A stretch of 64,000 bases of DNA from Filosporella fistucella (taxonomy: Eukaryota > Ascomycota > Leotiomycetes > Helotiales), in contig JAQJZZ010000001.1 in assembly GCA_030077755.1 (NCBI GenBank), forward strand, positions 1,945,117-2,009,116. The letters are read 5' to 3'. The notes under the pieces were generated by a model. That model was not told the origin of the DNA and did not search any database. It worked only from the letters and a program-made list of their open reading frames with translations. The stretch's first letter is position 1; each line of letters begins with the position of its first letter. The position numbers and the translations under genes were made by a program. Below, one piece after another: positions 36,012-48,674 of this stretch.

Positions 36012-37051
36012 TCACCGGAATTTGAATACCGACGCAAGTTTATCCCCAATCGTTTCTTTGCCCTGTTCTTTCCGTAGCTTCCGCTCCTCTGCCTGCTTTT
36101 CGTAAATTGTTCCCAACTGCTCCGCAACTTGTTCTCCGGCCTGAATCTCTGCCTTTATTGCACGTTCTTCCAATTCTCTTTCTTCGTCGTTGAGCCCTTC
36201 CAATCTCTTCTTCAGACCCTTCTGTACAGATAGCGGTAAATCCGAGGCCTGAAGTTTATTATCGTCGAGTGTGTTTGGAGGTAATTTTGGCGAAGAAAGC
36301 TTGGGTCTGGAGGACAGGAGAGGGGGGAATGTTGGAACTGGTGCACCTTCGGCTTTGGCAGTTTCGATAGCCTTTTCTTGCTCCAGCATTCGATGGTATA
36401 GAGTGTCGGCATGCATTTGAATCTGTTCGTCAACCTCGGCTGGCCGATCGAATGTCGATAGGTATCCCAGAGCTTTCAAGAATTTCTTTCAAGAATCAGC
36501 AGGGTCCTAGAACCTTTAAAATTGGATGCGCGTACCGCTTGCATAGTGTAACATCTGTCAAGTTTCTGATTCTCTTTCCTACACATTGTCAATCTGCTTC
36601 CCCAATCGCCGTTACGAAAGCAGTCATTGACATCCCATTGCTCTAAAGCGCAATTCTCCAATGCCGCTCTGCCAATTTCCGCCTTTCTGTATTTGTAGCC
36701 TTCTAGCACATCTTGGATCTTCTCTTGGTCCGACTTCGCCGCGTTCTCGACATCTTCTTGGGATTGGTAGGTCTTCCAAAGATGCGCATAACGACCATCT
36801 GGGAACAAGCTCTGCGGGGGGACCTTAGGCTTTGATTCGCTGTCTGCTTTCGAACTTGCTGCTGTGGTAGAAGATTTCTGTTGTGTGTCAGGAGGGGATG
36901 TGGATGGTTGTGTTGGAGCAGGGTTCGAAGTATCGTATTTCACAGGCGATTCCTTCCGAAGAAAGTCCCGCAGGCTTGGATCAAGATCTCTAAGGGGATC
37001 TTGCGACTTGTTCCCATCATTAATATCTGTTGAACCCCAAAACCAGCCCAT
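36012..37051 (-). CDS. Twin-CX9C (CHCH-like) protein, probable mitochondrial intermembrane space
   Basis: Two exons, complement(join(36012..36485, 36536..37051)), give 329 residues. The frame is open to 37186, but MGWFWGS at 37051 is the likely start because the preceding 45 residues look like translated leader. Cysteines form an exact twin CX9C: Cys134-x9-Cys144 and Cys157-x9-Cys167, the signature of Mia40-imported helix-loop-helix proteins. The splice (phase 0) continues YTMQAKFLKALGYLSTFDRP. The first ~120 residues are disordered and P/S/T/Q-rich; the C-terminus (about 245-320) is a charged, probably coiled-coil helix. The organisation is that of a conserved fungal family of uncharacterised function; a role in respiratory-chain assembly or inner-membrane organisation is only inferred from the fold. 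Confidence 0.82.
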
Positions 37052-37656
37052 TGTGTTGATAGTGTTGCGGACTTCGACGATGATGCTGAGGAAAATAATT
37101 TGGTCCAGGCACAATCCGGAGGTAGCATCACTAGCGTGGCTATGCGGAGCCGAAACCTTTTGTTCCGAAGCCTGAACGGCGCACACTCGAGGCCCTCCAG
37201 TGATTCAGCTGCAAGTTATTCCCTAGGTAAGCTCATATATCATATTTAATTCCTCCTGGAGTTGGAACCTAGGTAAAAAATCTGATAGCCCTTACTCGTT
37301 TCCATTTTCTTTCGCTTTGCGTCCTTTATTCGAGTTTATATTTGGTAGTCTAAGTTGCAAAACTGAAAGAGAAATGACAAGTGGTTCGAATTTGAAGAAA
37401 GAAAAGATCAGTTCTTGAAAATTGGCATATTCTGACGTTTGTTGTTATTGGTTTTGTGGTGAATGCTCCGTTCATGTCCGAAAGAGTAGGGTTTATCTTT
37501 TGAGATAACGAGAGAGCAAGCTGTCCGCTGGTACCGTTGATGATAAGGCTTTTAGGGACCACGAGATAGGTCTGCTTTCAAGTCTAGACCAACTGGCAAC
37601 ATGAGCTCGAGAGCCTATGATAGGACTAGCAATTAATTTACGAACACAACTATCAA
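37052..37656. other. Intergenic region, no gene seen
   Basis: Promoter of the twin-CX9C gene and 3' flank of the rhamnosidase. The frame at 37350-37562 has no domain. Confidence 0.5.
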
Positions 37657-39953
37657 CTACGTTTGTTGAAAACCAACAGTAAATGTATGTGACTGGTCAT
37701 CTTCAACAGCAACAACAACATATCCATCATCGTGGCTGGCAGAATCAATCTTAGCTACGCCGCTCGACCAAACAAGTTTAGAGTCCATATAAACAGGGAC
37801 ACTAGTATTTCCAACCGGTATGTATATCATCCCCTTCGTTCCAGCTGGCCCACTCGCACTAAGATAAAACATTCCCTTGTCTGCATTGTTGTTCCAGCTG
37901 ACTTTGATAGGGCCATTTGGTGTTGGAACCAATCCTTTCGCCCATTTCACATCTCCAGACATTGGTTTGATATTGTATGTCGAAAATGCTGGACCTGTTG
38001 GCATGACACCGAGGATGTAGTTTGTAAGGACCGGAACGATACCAGTTGCCCATCCATGAGCGTGGGAAGTAAATCCTGCTTCGTATGGGGTACCGTTGTC
38101 TCCAATCCCTTCCCACATTGTGATTTCGGGATCGTGGGTTGACATCCAGCCATAGAGCCTTCGAATTTCCTCGAGCGCTGAAGATACCAACCCGGTCATG
38201 AACCTCGCTTCGAGTTCAAAGTATGAGATGAAAGCGTACACACGCTGTGAATAGCCGCCACCAATGACATCGTTGTCATAAAATGAATTCCCATATGGGC
38301 GGGCGTTATGCGTGGAAAGGTAAGATAAAACAGATTTCGCTCGAGTGGCGTTCACAGCTCCACTGACAATGCTGAGACTGTTTCCATCCTGGGCATGAGT
38401 TGGGCAGTATGATGTGCCGCAAGTTCCATCAAAGAAGGCGCCGACAGAATTGTCGAAATTATTGGCGTTGATGGCAGCCGATACAGTCCTGGCACGTGCC
38501 GTCCATCGAGCGACATCAGCATCACGACCTCCAAGATATTGGGCGATCGAGGCGGCATTATCAAGAGCTATGACATATAGTGCATTGTAGTAAGTTACTG
38601 GACCCGTACGGCCGAGGAAAGCATAATCGCCATAGCCGCCGGATACTCCAAGGCCCTTTGAAAGAAGGTGGGTTGTTGGATCCGTGATCGAGGGGTAGAA
38701 GGTATCTAGAACCTTGACGAGGTTGGGGTAGTATTTGGTAACATACGCAGTGTCTCCTGTGTACATGAAGAGATCGTAGCTACATGCCACCCACCAGAGC
38801 GGATAGTCTAGGAGGGGAAGAGTGTAGCCATTAATACTCGCTGGAGGTATCCATCCATCCGCTCTTTGATGATCAGCCAGATCAGCGAGAACATTGCGAG
38901 ACGCCTGTGGTACATCGTGACTAAGGTATGAAGTTCTCGAGGAGACGGCAAGATCGCCAACGTAAGGATCACGATCTCTCTTTGCTCCATCGTGGAGGAC
39001 GAGTTTCCCAAGGAGAGTTGGACTCCCTGCATTTCTTGGATCTGTATCATTTGCACGGAAAGTGTCTGTACACATATCGTTTGTGTAGACAGCATCATAC
39101 CACCATTGATTCAATTGATCATCTGAGCTTTCAAACCAGCCAGTGAACGTATCTGCAGTTCCTAGAAATCCGGTGAAGTTGAGAGACATGGATTCGATTG
39201 AGACGGAGCCGTAAGACGTTGTGTATGGCGCATCAGATGAGAGAGCATCTAGATACAACCGAAGATATCTGAATCCATGGAGACCGTCTGCACAAACCTT
39301 ATTTCCAAATTCACAGCCATGGGTATCAGTCCAAGTGTAAGGATTGGGGAGCACAGCAATCTGGTCACGTGAATGAGTTTGATATCGTGTATGTTGGGGG
39401 GCTGGATTATTACCTGATCGCTGCCAGGAGTTATGGTATCTCCCTAAAGCATGTCAGAGATTATAAATATTCTAGGCGCGAGACCTACGTTATCTGAACG
39501 CGAGAAGTCGCTGACATTGGTAAGGTATTGTAATGTCTCTGAGAACGCTAGTCTTATGCCAGGAAGGCCAGAAGTTGAATTGAAGGAACCTCCAAAGTTT
39601 ATGGAGAGAAACCCAGCAATGTTTTGACCAAAGTCAACCACTATACTGGGTGTGAGACTTTGTGATGCGTGAGTATCATCTGCATCCGTTGATGGCCGAG
39701 CGCGGGTCAATATTGTAGAGCCTTTGCCGGTGAGCAGACCGTTCGGATCGGTGACATTTCCTCGTGTCTGATCAGATAGAACGCGAATTGGACGAACAAT
39801 TCGACTGGATGGAGATCGAATGTACTTTTGCCAGTCCTCGCCAGTGTTACTCTGCAATTGGTCTTGCCATTGATACGAAGCTGGTGCTGCATTGGTGGGG
39901 CAGTAGAGAAGGGATACTAAGAAGCATGTTAATATTTGAGTGGGGAGGAACAT
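37657..39953 (-). CDS. Secreted alpha-L-rhamnosidase-like glycoside hydrolase (GH78)
   Basis: Three exons, complement(join(37657..39360, 39414..39443, 39489..39953)), give 732 residues. The second exon is a 30 bp micro-exon encoding GDTITPGSDQ; all three joins are phase 0. A signal peptide is clear (MFLPTQILTCFLVSLLYCPTNA). An N-terminal beta-sandwich part (SIVVDFGQNIAGFLSINFGG) precedes the (alpha/alpha)6 barrel, with the GH78-type acidic stretch VLHDGAKRDRDPYVGDLAV and HQRADGWIPP, and then ITMWEGIGDNGTPYEAGFTSHAHGWATG near the end, which contains a candidate catalytic Glu. Many N-glycosylation sequons fit a secreted enzyme. GH78 enzymes release L-rhamnose from rhamnogalacturonan, flavonoid glycosides or saponins. 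The presence of a rhamnogalacturonan lyase 6 kb away supports a pectin substrate. Confidence 0.87.
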
Positions 39954-41452
39954 AATTTCTGAAGCATGAAAGTTATGCAGTGAAGGTTGAGCTGCGAAGT
40001 AACAATTTCATTGTTCCTTTATGATATACCGAGATGTCGTTCATATATACTTCTCTGTCTCAGATCCACAGCGGCAGTGGCATTCGCGCACGGAGTCTTC
40101 GCCTTGAGGTGTCGGGGTATTTTTAAGATTGGCCGCTGCACGAAAACTGCCTCTTGACCACGAAAACACAAGCTCCAAGCAGGAAACGGGGGTTTGAATC
40201 TCTGAATGCAGAAATACCTTGTATTCTAATCACCATGGTGCCCCGCATGACTTTAAAAACACGCTTTTACATCAAAAACTAGAGAGATCTCCGCATTTTG
40301 AATGAGATACTCGTACCTCGATGCGGAATCCGGGTGCATTTCAACTGCCAGCCTACCTCATCATCCGCAAGGAAAAGGGGGGACAATTTGACATGCCGCC
40401 AATCACAATCTCTTGTCGCGTATAAACTGAACCGACTTTACCTCGCTCCCGTTCATTCCTAGGTATTTGCATTAGAAGAACTCATCTCCTGGACATTAAG
40501 TTATCCTTTTCTCTATTTGAGCCAGGAGTATATTCCCCATGGTTGCGCCTCTAATGCAGGAAACGTTCCATCGTTTTCGCATCACGCACCATTTCAATCT
40601 CAAAGACTCCCCTCTTATGTGTTTCTTGTCATATCACTACCTATTTCTTTGCCTTTCATCTGACTTGCAGGCATATAGGTCTACATCCATTAGTATACTG
40701 ATTCATAGTCAAAAGTTCCTCGTTCAGTTTGCTCAAAGCTTCTAAGCAAAAGCTTTCCCCACACGTTTAAGTTTCGTAGAAGGAGAGTAACAGACTATAG
40801 AGGGCGCAATTGGTCATGCTTGGTACGTCCCAATAGCAGGATACAAGCCATTTTGGCCGAATGCCAAGACTTTGTATATAAGCATAGTTTCATCGCAATT
40901 GTCTAGCAAGAGGTCATAGTTCGTGTGCCTACAATAAATCCACGCAATTTTCGGCCATCTCTTCTGCTCAAAGCTTTCAAAAGTTTAAGGTAAGTTTGCA
41001 GGTGGTGGTTTTTCAAGGTTGCACACCAAATCCGGGCAAAGCTGCCATCAATGTGATCACGTGTGGTATGTATTGCCTCGGTGCTCTTTCATTTCTTTCA
41101 ATGTCCGCGATCCTCTCTTGCCACTATGCATATCAGAATCAAATACTTCTCCCGGCTGCTGTCTGTAGGTTGTAACGATTTTTTTCAGCGTGCTTTGACC
41201 CGACCTGGCATTTAGAGAGATGCTGTGTTACCAAAATTTGTCTGGGGAAATGACCTTGGCAGAGTCATAGGTCGTGTAATAGTGATTGCGGCACAGGCAC
41301 AGCCTACCTTGCCACCAACCTAGAACCAACCAATTGAAGTGTAGGCTGCGAAGCATGGTTTTGGTTCCCAAGGTATAACCATTGATGTCCGCTCCGAACG
41401 ATTTCATTGTTTCTCACATTTATCCTCTAGCATCCGTCGCGAAACGATCATT
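39954..41452. other. Divergent intergenic region, no gene seen
   Basis: 1.5 kb between the rhamnosidase and the coiled-coil gene. One frame at 40539-40745 has no domain. A sequence resembling a tRNA B-box (GGTTTGAATCT at 40192) has no partner A-box, so no tRNA is called. Confidence 0.5.
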
Positions 41453-42571
41453 ATGGCCGAGACAGCTATTCGAGACCGTCTTCAATCCGCTGCTTCTGAA
41501 AATGCACGTCTCCTGAAGATTATATCTGAAACTGATTATTCTGTCTCCGCATGCCAGCAAAGCGAAAATTATGTGAGCACGTTGAAAAAACAGATCGCTG
41601 CAGAGGAGAAGAAATTGAAGGAAGTCAATACACAAGTCGCCAAGGAATATGACGACCATAAAAGGTATCGCGATTCACACATGAAGCGATTGACTTATAA
41701 ACTTGGTGGGAAGAAAGAAAAGTTCGAGCAGCAAGCCTCCAAAGAAGAAAAAGAATGGTTGGAAGCGGTTGGGTTGCAGTTAAAAACTAAGAAAGGCTTG
41801 GAGAAATTGAACGCTGATCTGGCTGAGGCGACCAAGACAACTTCTGAGCTCGTGGATGTGGCCACGCTTCATAATCATACCGTGGTCCAACTTGATGCTC
41901 TGTACAATTCCATCTTTGACGGGCCAACCCCAGGCATACCAGAGGAAGATCAAAAGGAAAATGAAGTCAAAGAGGCCCAGCAGAATTTTCATGTTGTTCA
42001 GCTTCTCCTCAGCACCGAAAATCAGGCTCGTGCTATTTTGGCCGAGGCAGACAAATTTCTCAAGAGAGCTTTTGTTGATATTCAAGAGGCAAAGAGTGCA
42101 GCTACTGCGGATGCGTGGGGAATTGGTGGCACTTTCTCAGAAATGACCGAGTCAAGTGCTCTGAGTCGATGTCAGCAGCATGTTTCTCAAACGGAGATGC
42201 TCATTTCGCAGGCTCAGAGAGTCCAACCTGCAGTACGTAGTATTGGTGACATGAGGGTTGCCAAGCAGGATTTCTTGACCGATATTGTTTTCGACAACAT
42301 ATTTTCTGATATGGCAATGAGGGACAACGTCAAAAATTCCATGGCACAGATCCAGGCAGCGCAGGCAAAAATGAATCAGGAGTTGCAAGCAGCAGATCGA
42401 AGAATTCGATCAGCTCAGGGAGAAGTTGATCGTGCCAAACTCACACTTGACGAAAAGCGAGCAGAATTGCAGCAAATAAGAGGGGCAACTTTCGAGAGAT
42501 TGGCAGCAGATGGAAACAACATGGGCGGGACATCACAGTATACCTCCACCCCTCCAGCTTACACAGCGTGA
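41453..42571 (+). CDS. Coiled-coil protein of unknown function
   Basis: Intronless, 372 residues. Long charged helices with heptad-like spacing run over about 30-145 (VSTLKKQIAAEEKKLKEVNTQ), 175-215 and 305-350 (QAADRRIRSAQGEVDRAKLTLDEKRAEL); a short Gly/Ser/Thr/Pro tail follows. There is no signal peptide or membrane segment. The layout resembles fungal proteins annotated only as hypothetical, distantly like eisosome or BAR-type helical proteins; I would not assign a function. Starts are well separated: the first in-frame ATG gives MAETAIRDRL. Confidence 0.8.
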   Translation: MAETAIRDRLQSAASENARLLKIISETDYSVSACQQSENYVSTLKKQIAAEEKKLKEVNTQVAKEYDDHKRYRDSHMKRLTYKLGGKKEKFEQQASKEEKEWLEAVGLQLKTKKGLEKLNADLAEATKTTSELVDVATLHNHTVVQLDALYNSIFDGPTPGIPEEDQKENEVKEAQQNFHVVQLLLSTENQARAILAEADKFLKRAFVDIQEAKSAATADAWGIGGTFSEMTESSALSRCQQHVSQTEMLISQAQRVQPAVRSIGDMRVAKQDFLTDIVFDNIFSDMAMRDNVKNSMAQIQAAQAKMNQELQAADRRIRSAQGEVDRAKLTLDEKRAELQQIRGATFERLAADGNNMGGTSQYTSTPPAYTA

Positions 42572-42687
42572 GGAGGCTGATGTTGTGTGATGGGTTAGTT
42601 TTCATTTGTCTAGTAACTTCTATCCTCAAATTTGTATCCTGTGCTATCTAACAGTGATGAATATTCTATTACAATCTCATTTTCAAA

Positions 42688-44414
42688 TTAACGCCTGCCC
42701 ACTTGCGGCCTCAAAGCACCTTCCTCGTGGACTGCCCACTTACCATCGATATACTGCCGCATTCTCTTGCCCCAGAACGAAAATGGAATTCCAATACATC
42801 CAACAATGACAATCATGACTCCAATTTCGATGTTCGCCCCCGCATACCCTTGAGACTTCACCCATGGCAGAATGGCGAAGCTCAACCCGAAGCTGGCGAT
42901 ATAACTAAGCCCTCCGACAACCACTAGTGCGGGAGCTGCCCAGCGAGGAAATGCTTCCGTGACCCAAAGAGTGTTTGCTGTTGCTAGAGATGCAAAACAA
43001 AATGCGCTGAGACCATTAGACAAGTAAATCCATATGTAATGCCATTTTCGTTCCGCTGCAATACCATATATCACAACACTCAGAACACCTGTGATGACAG
43101 GCAATATGAAGGCGGGAAGGTAGTGTTCTGCATCTCGCACTCCGTTGTTCCTTTCAGCGAGGCGGCGAGAAACGATTCCTATGAGGACTCCAGACGCTGG
43201 CCAAGCAAGAAGAGATCCAAGGGCTCCAGCAATATTGATCAGACCAATCTCACGTGGAGATAGATTGTAAGGCTCAGCAGTGAGAACGATGGTGTAAGTT
43301 TCTCCAATCGAAAGCATGCTCCCAAACACGAGAGCTTCGAGCAATGCAACCCAGAAGACCAAAGGGTTGAGTGCACATAAGAAAGCTTGTGGATAGCAAG
43401 CCAACATAGCTGGCCAGCCGCCTCTCGTAACTCTCCAGACCAGTAGTTTTTTCACAGTCCGTTTCCAGATCGGTTGACCAGGGTCATCAGGTAAAGCTTT
43501 CCCTCCAGGTACTTCTGCCCAATCTTCGTATACTTGAATCTTCTCCGTGGAGCTCTGAGCCAATATTCGCCCATCAAAAGCAACAGCCGGCCGAATGAAG
43601 TATGTTTCCGGATACAGAAAGAACGCAAGGAAGAGAGACAGACAACAAGGACCAATTGCGTATAGATAAAAGGATCGCCATTCGATAACACCACTAGTAA
43701 TTTGCGGAGCAATGGCAAGGACAGAAAGTGAAACTGCTCCAACAACAGACCATATCATAGCAATTACTTGAGGTCTCTGATGAATGAAGGTGAGGTCGAT
43801 GGCCATCAAGAGGGCCTACGATATTTAGTGAGACTTTCGTTTAATGTAATTGGGAACCACTGACCGTGCTAGTGTTCATCCCTTCTGATAGTCCTTGCAA
43901 AGAGACAGCAACTAAGAGTTGATAAAAACTGCCAGCAGCCCAGGCCCAGATGGTGGAGATGGTCATGATGAGGATGGAAAGCAGAAATACCGGTCTTCTG
44001 CCGACTGCCAAAGAAAGAGGTATCCACAAAAATGCCCCAACTCCCATAAATAAAGTCGGAGACACACAGAGAGTGACTAGTGGGAAAGGTCCCATATCCT
44101 GGACGTGTTAAGAATAATTTTCAATTGATTTAGGGGGAGAATGCATAACTGACCTTGGAAGTGAAGTCGCGTGCGAGTGTAGGAGACATCAGACAGGGAG
44201 CTTGAACGATTGTCAATCCCACGGCAGAAAATACCAGAATCGCAAGAAAGGCGCCTGCTCTTTTGCGCAAACTCCAATTGAGGGGGTCATCGTCAGAGTT
44301 GGTTGGGATAGGAAGGTTGAGAACTCGGCCATCTGATGATATGAGGTAGACACTCCCTGAAATGTCATAAACCGACTCTCTTCTGAATATCGTCGACGAT
44401 GCCGAAGAAGACAT
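42688..44414 (-). CDS. MFS transporter, DHA1-like
   Basis: Three exons, complement(join(42688..43815, 43865..44098, 44154..44414)), give 540 residues. The N-terminal cytosolic part ends in the motif DPLNWSLRKRAGAF, typical of fungal DHA1-type transporters. Motif A is seen as PLSLAVGRRPVFLLS, and the central loop (about 270-310) is hydrophilic between two sets of about six helices. All phases are 0, and splices restore DFTSKDMGPFPLV and GMNTSTALLMAID. Members export toxic compounds or move small metabolites. It lies between the rhamnosidase and the rhamnogalacturonan lyase, so release or uptake of a plant-derived compound is possible, but no substrate can be read from sequence. Confidence 0.88.
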
Positions 44415-46046
44415 TTTTGATTAATGAGACGCACTGCATCTATGCAGTTTGTAGAGGGTCAGAAAGTGGGCACTTATATCTGACAATTGCTTACTCTGTC
44501 GCCAAAGCATAATATAGGAAGGTTTTCTCGACACAGGAACGACACTGAAATTGTGACTTGGCCGCTTCGACCATCCAAGGATGCCGGTACCTGCAAAGGT
44601 CAATTCTGACCTTGGAGTGATTACTGAAACGCACTAACCTTTGGGGGATGAATTTTAAGGTTTTGTTTGAAGACTTGAAACTAAAATCCGGATGTGTAGC
44701 CGAGAAATGTCTGAAGTGGGTGTGATTAATAACATAACTGTGCCTGCATGGAAACTGGACAAGACTGAAAAGTTGGAATTGAAGCGACGATCAGACACAT
44801 CGGTTATATCAAGGTTTATAGGAGATTCTTTTCACTCCGTTACATCGCAAGTTTTTCTTATATAGGGAACTGGATATTTCCAGGACACCTTGGGCCTGTG
44901 TCCTGAGCGGATATCCGGGGAACTTGGTGGGAAACAGAGTTCAAGAAAACCTTTGAGGGAACTACTCGTCCGTGCTGATACGATACCGTCATCAGAAAAT
45001 GACGGTACGCACCTGCGTCGAGGTGACCACGTGAGGTAATTAGACACATATTCCTTCTACCTTTCCGCGGCGAGATCATAATTTGACGACTCCTCTTGCT
45101 TCAGGCAGGTAAGACTACCGATTACGAACAAGTTATTTGATCGCAAAGAGGTCAGGATCGAGACGAGTGATGAAGAGTCTGCCTGGCCTGGGAAGTGGAA
45201 CGAGCAGAAAGGGGTTGATGAACAATACTCCTCTGGGTGATCAGAGTGCTTAGGGGTGGCTGCTAGGGGGCGTCGCGTCGCGAAAATACCTAAAGCCACG
45301 TCGCCCTGTCGGCTTCGCCCGCTTTTTGATTTAACTTTGCTTAGGTACCGGTACCTACATACCTCCCTTGAGTTTTCCACACGAATTGATTTGGATAGCT
45401 TCAAGCAAGATTCGTGTTTTCTGTATACCACGAAGTATATATCTCGGCTAAACTCATTGCTAATCCGCAAGTTTTTTTTTCGTCAAGTCTTGCGTGTCAG
45501 ATTGCCCCAACGCCCTGTACGCAGTTCCTGTGTTTGCGATGCTTTTCATTTGTTCGTTCTGCCCCGCAATGCAAGTTCAAGTACCCCGCAATATCACACG
45601 TTGAATTATATTAATACCGGCAGCCATGGGAGACCAAGCTTCGTTGTCAAATGCGCCGAGATGAGGTACCCGCTTCGGTATTGCGAAATCTTTTATCTTG
45701 CGAAATGGTCCCTAAGTGGTGGAACGAACCATTCCGTACATAATTTCCCCAAGTTCGGATTTGTGAAATAGTTGTATTGTACCATGCTCCTCTAATCTCA
45801 TCAATCAGGCACCCTCATTTCATCCAACCGAATAGATTGACATGAAAATGTTCCCTGAAGCTGTCACCAGTCTGGCTTTTTTCTCCGTTGTCCGGTACCT
45901 GAATTACGTTTCCTCCAGTCACATGCTAGCTTTGACCAAGAATCGCGAGTTCGCACATCCGGAGAATATTGTCATTTTAGATATATGTTGAGGCCTTCAC
46001 CAAAAGTTGAAAGTTGGCAAGTTCGGTTTCCGACTCAACTACAAAT
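44415..46046. other. Divergent intergenic region, no gene supported
   Basis: 1.6 kb between the MFS gene and the lyase gene. The longest frame (45256-45771, 171 codons) overlaps an antisense frame of similar quality, has no family features and unusual composition. A near-palindrome GGTACCGGTACC lies at 45344-45355. Confidence 0.45.
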
Positions 46047-47789
46047 ATGATGTTCTCCATCTTCATCGCCGCCCTTGGATTTGCTGCGACAGCGATTGGC
46101 ATATCTGTTACAACTTCCACCGCGAGTTATACTGTAGACACAGCAGACTCCGATGGATTTGTCGTGGCGATCTCAAGAACTACCTGTGATATTACATCAA
46201 TCTTGTTCCGCAGCACCCAGTATCAATATTCTGGGACTTATAGCCACATTGCATCTGGCTTGGGATCTGCTACGGTCTCTTATACGACAGTTGGTAAGGA
46301 TTGGAAGTCAAATATCAATACATTAATTGATTATTATAGGCACACGCGTGGTCGTGAAATGTGTAGCGAATAATGATTCATTTGATTTGACGCACTACTT
46401 TGTCTTCGAAGATGGGACGAGTCTTATCTACATGGGAACCTACACCAACTCTGAGCCTACAGTAGGAGAACTTCGATTTATATATCGTCTCATCAATTTG
46501 CCATCCGCATATAAGGAGGGCGATGTTTCAAACACGAATGGAGGCACTGCAATCGAAGGATCTGATGTCTACACCGTCGGATCCGCGACACGTAGCAAGG
46601 TATGTTGAGACATCTAATCGATGAGTAAACGCTGACCTTGTAGTTCTACTCATCTGAACGATTCATTGACGACGATGTATACTGCGCCTATGCATCAGAC
46701 TCGTCAGTCCATGCTTGTTATGTCACAAATGCCCTTTCACGGGAAAAGAGTTCTGGTGGCCCATTCTTCCGCGACATTAACCTCAATTATGTTGGCAGCT
46801 ACCAATCCACAACATTTTATATGAACTCTGGACACGTGCAAACAGAAGCCTACCGCATGGGTTTCCATGGTCCCTACGTGATGAGCTTTTCCAGGTCTGG
46901 TATTCCAAAGGCTTCGGACATCGACACCAGCTTCTTTGCAGACCTTGGACTTACTGGATATGTTGGACCTTCTGGCCGTGGAGTTGTGAAGGGCACTGCT
47001 TCTGGTGTGTCGACCAGCTTACCGATCGTGGTTCATTGGTACAATAGTAATTATCAAAACTGGGTCACTGCTTCCTCAGGATCTTTCACGTCCCCTCCTT
47101 TGGTTGCCGGGACTTATACTCAAGCTCTATATCAGAATGAATTCCTGGCGGCCACTACGACCGTTGTAGTTCAAGCAGCTGCAACTGTCACAAAAAGCAT
47201 TTCCGCTACTAACGCAGTTATAACCGCATCTCATACCACTGTCTTCAAGATTGGGGAGTATGATGGAACACCAACTGGTTTCTTGAATGCCGACAAACAA
47301 CTTCGTATGCATCCATCTGATTCTCGAATGTCTTCTTGGTCACCTGGAACATACAAAGTGGGAACAAGTTCTGCTAGCTCATTTCCAATGGCTTTATTCA
47401 AGAGTGTCAACAGCCCTCAAGCACTTACCTTCACATTGTCATCAGCGATCACCACATCTGCAACCTTTCGCATTGCCACTACTTTGTCATTTGCCGGAGG
47501 CCGACCTCAAGTCACCATTAACAGCTATGCTTGTGCTGTCCCAGCCGCGCCAACAACAATTGATAGCCGTGGTGTAACGAGGGGAGCATATCGAGGTTAT
47601 GGAAACGTTTACGACTGTGTAATTCCTGCTGGAACTTTGGTATCTGGAACCAACACCGTCTCAATTGCCGTGGCATCTGGTAGCAGTGGAGACGCTTTCC
47701 TCAGCCCGAACTTTGTAAGTCCATTCTCTATGGTGCTAGGTATGACTAACCTTTTGTAGATATTCGATGCCATAGAATTATTCCATTAG
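46047..47789 (+). CDS. Secreted rhamnogalacturonan lyase (PL4)
   Basis: Four exons, 46047-46293, 46340-46599, 46644-47714 and 47760-47789, give 535 residues, the usual PL4 length. The start [18 protein letters not shown] is a signal peptide; the frame upstream has only a TTG. Exon 4 adds just IFDAIELFH and the stop. Matching PL4 features are a beta-rich catalytic N-terminal half ([24 protein letters not shown]), the conserved [11 protein letters not shown] near the centre, a fibronectin-like segment (about 300-370) and a C-terminal carbohydrate-binding jelly roll ([19 protein letters not shown] onward). The enzyme cuts the galacturonate-rhamnose backbone of RG-I by beta-elimination outside the cell. 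It would work with the nearby alpha-L-rhamnosidase. Confidence 0.88.
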
Positions 47790-48674
47790 TTTATACTGTG
47801 TCTGAATGATATCTGGTGGGATGACATGATAGGTATCTAGACAAGTTGCACCACCACTATGGTATTGATTTCCTGTCGTGCGCGATCCCAAGAGGAAAAG
47901 CTTTTAGTAAGGAGAGTAATACAATATCTCCCTACTCGATTTCCAATGGTTGCATCTGTGTTGACTCTTAGATTGATGATAAATTTGGTGTTTGGAACGT
48001 CACATACACGTAGTAATTATAAATCCTGATGCATCACTGCGAGATGAGCTGGATATAAGTTATGGATCCCTTGCAGACCTGTCTGCTGTTTAATACCCAG
48101 AGCCCGCGAGGTACAGATCTAAAATGGACTGCGCGGTTGTGTTCCGAAATTTATATTGCGATCAAGTGACTATTTTGTGAGAATGTAGCTTGGTTGCTAG
48201 GGATCAGCCTCATCAAGCTGCGACATTTCAGTCTCAATTGATCAGATATAGTAGGCTTCATTAAGTATACAGGCCATCACATGATGCTCTTCAACCAATT
48301 CTTGGAACAGACGTAAAACCTAAGGATGCTGTAAGATTTTGCAGATGGCCGGCCCGCCTCAGGATTAAAAAGCCACAGCAGGAGACAACCATCATTTTCA
48401 ATTCATTGGTATGCAGCGGCCGTCGCAGTATAATCATGTGGCAGTTCTCTGTATTTGAAGTGCGTTGTCCAAGTCCCTGTCGAAGGATCCATTGAGAGGG
48501 CTGAATATAGTATTCGTCAGACCACGCCAAGATGGCAAATCTTTCCCCCGCGTCGAGATATTTTTAGGCTTGAGTTTGCTTGAGCTGAATTATGGGCTGA
48601 ACAACATTTCATTGTTAATTTGACGGCAGGGACAATATTTGGGGAAAGTTTCGAACCATTCGCGATAAGGAGTT
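47790..48674. other. Intergenic region, no gene seen
   Basis: Flank between lyase and arrestin-like gene; only short frames (48291-48530, minus) without features. Confidence 0.5.

Noticed and set aside
40150..40210. tRNA B-box-like sequence
   Set aside because: No matching A-box or cloverleaf could be formed around it by eye.
45256..45771. 171-codon open frame on + in a gene-free stretch
   Set aside because: Overlaps an antisense frame of equal quality (45057-45470), has no domain, no signal or membrane pattern and composition unlike neighbouring genes.
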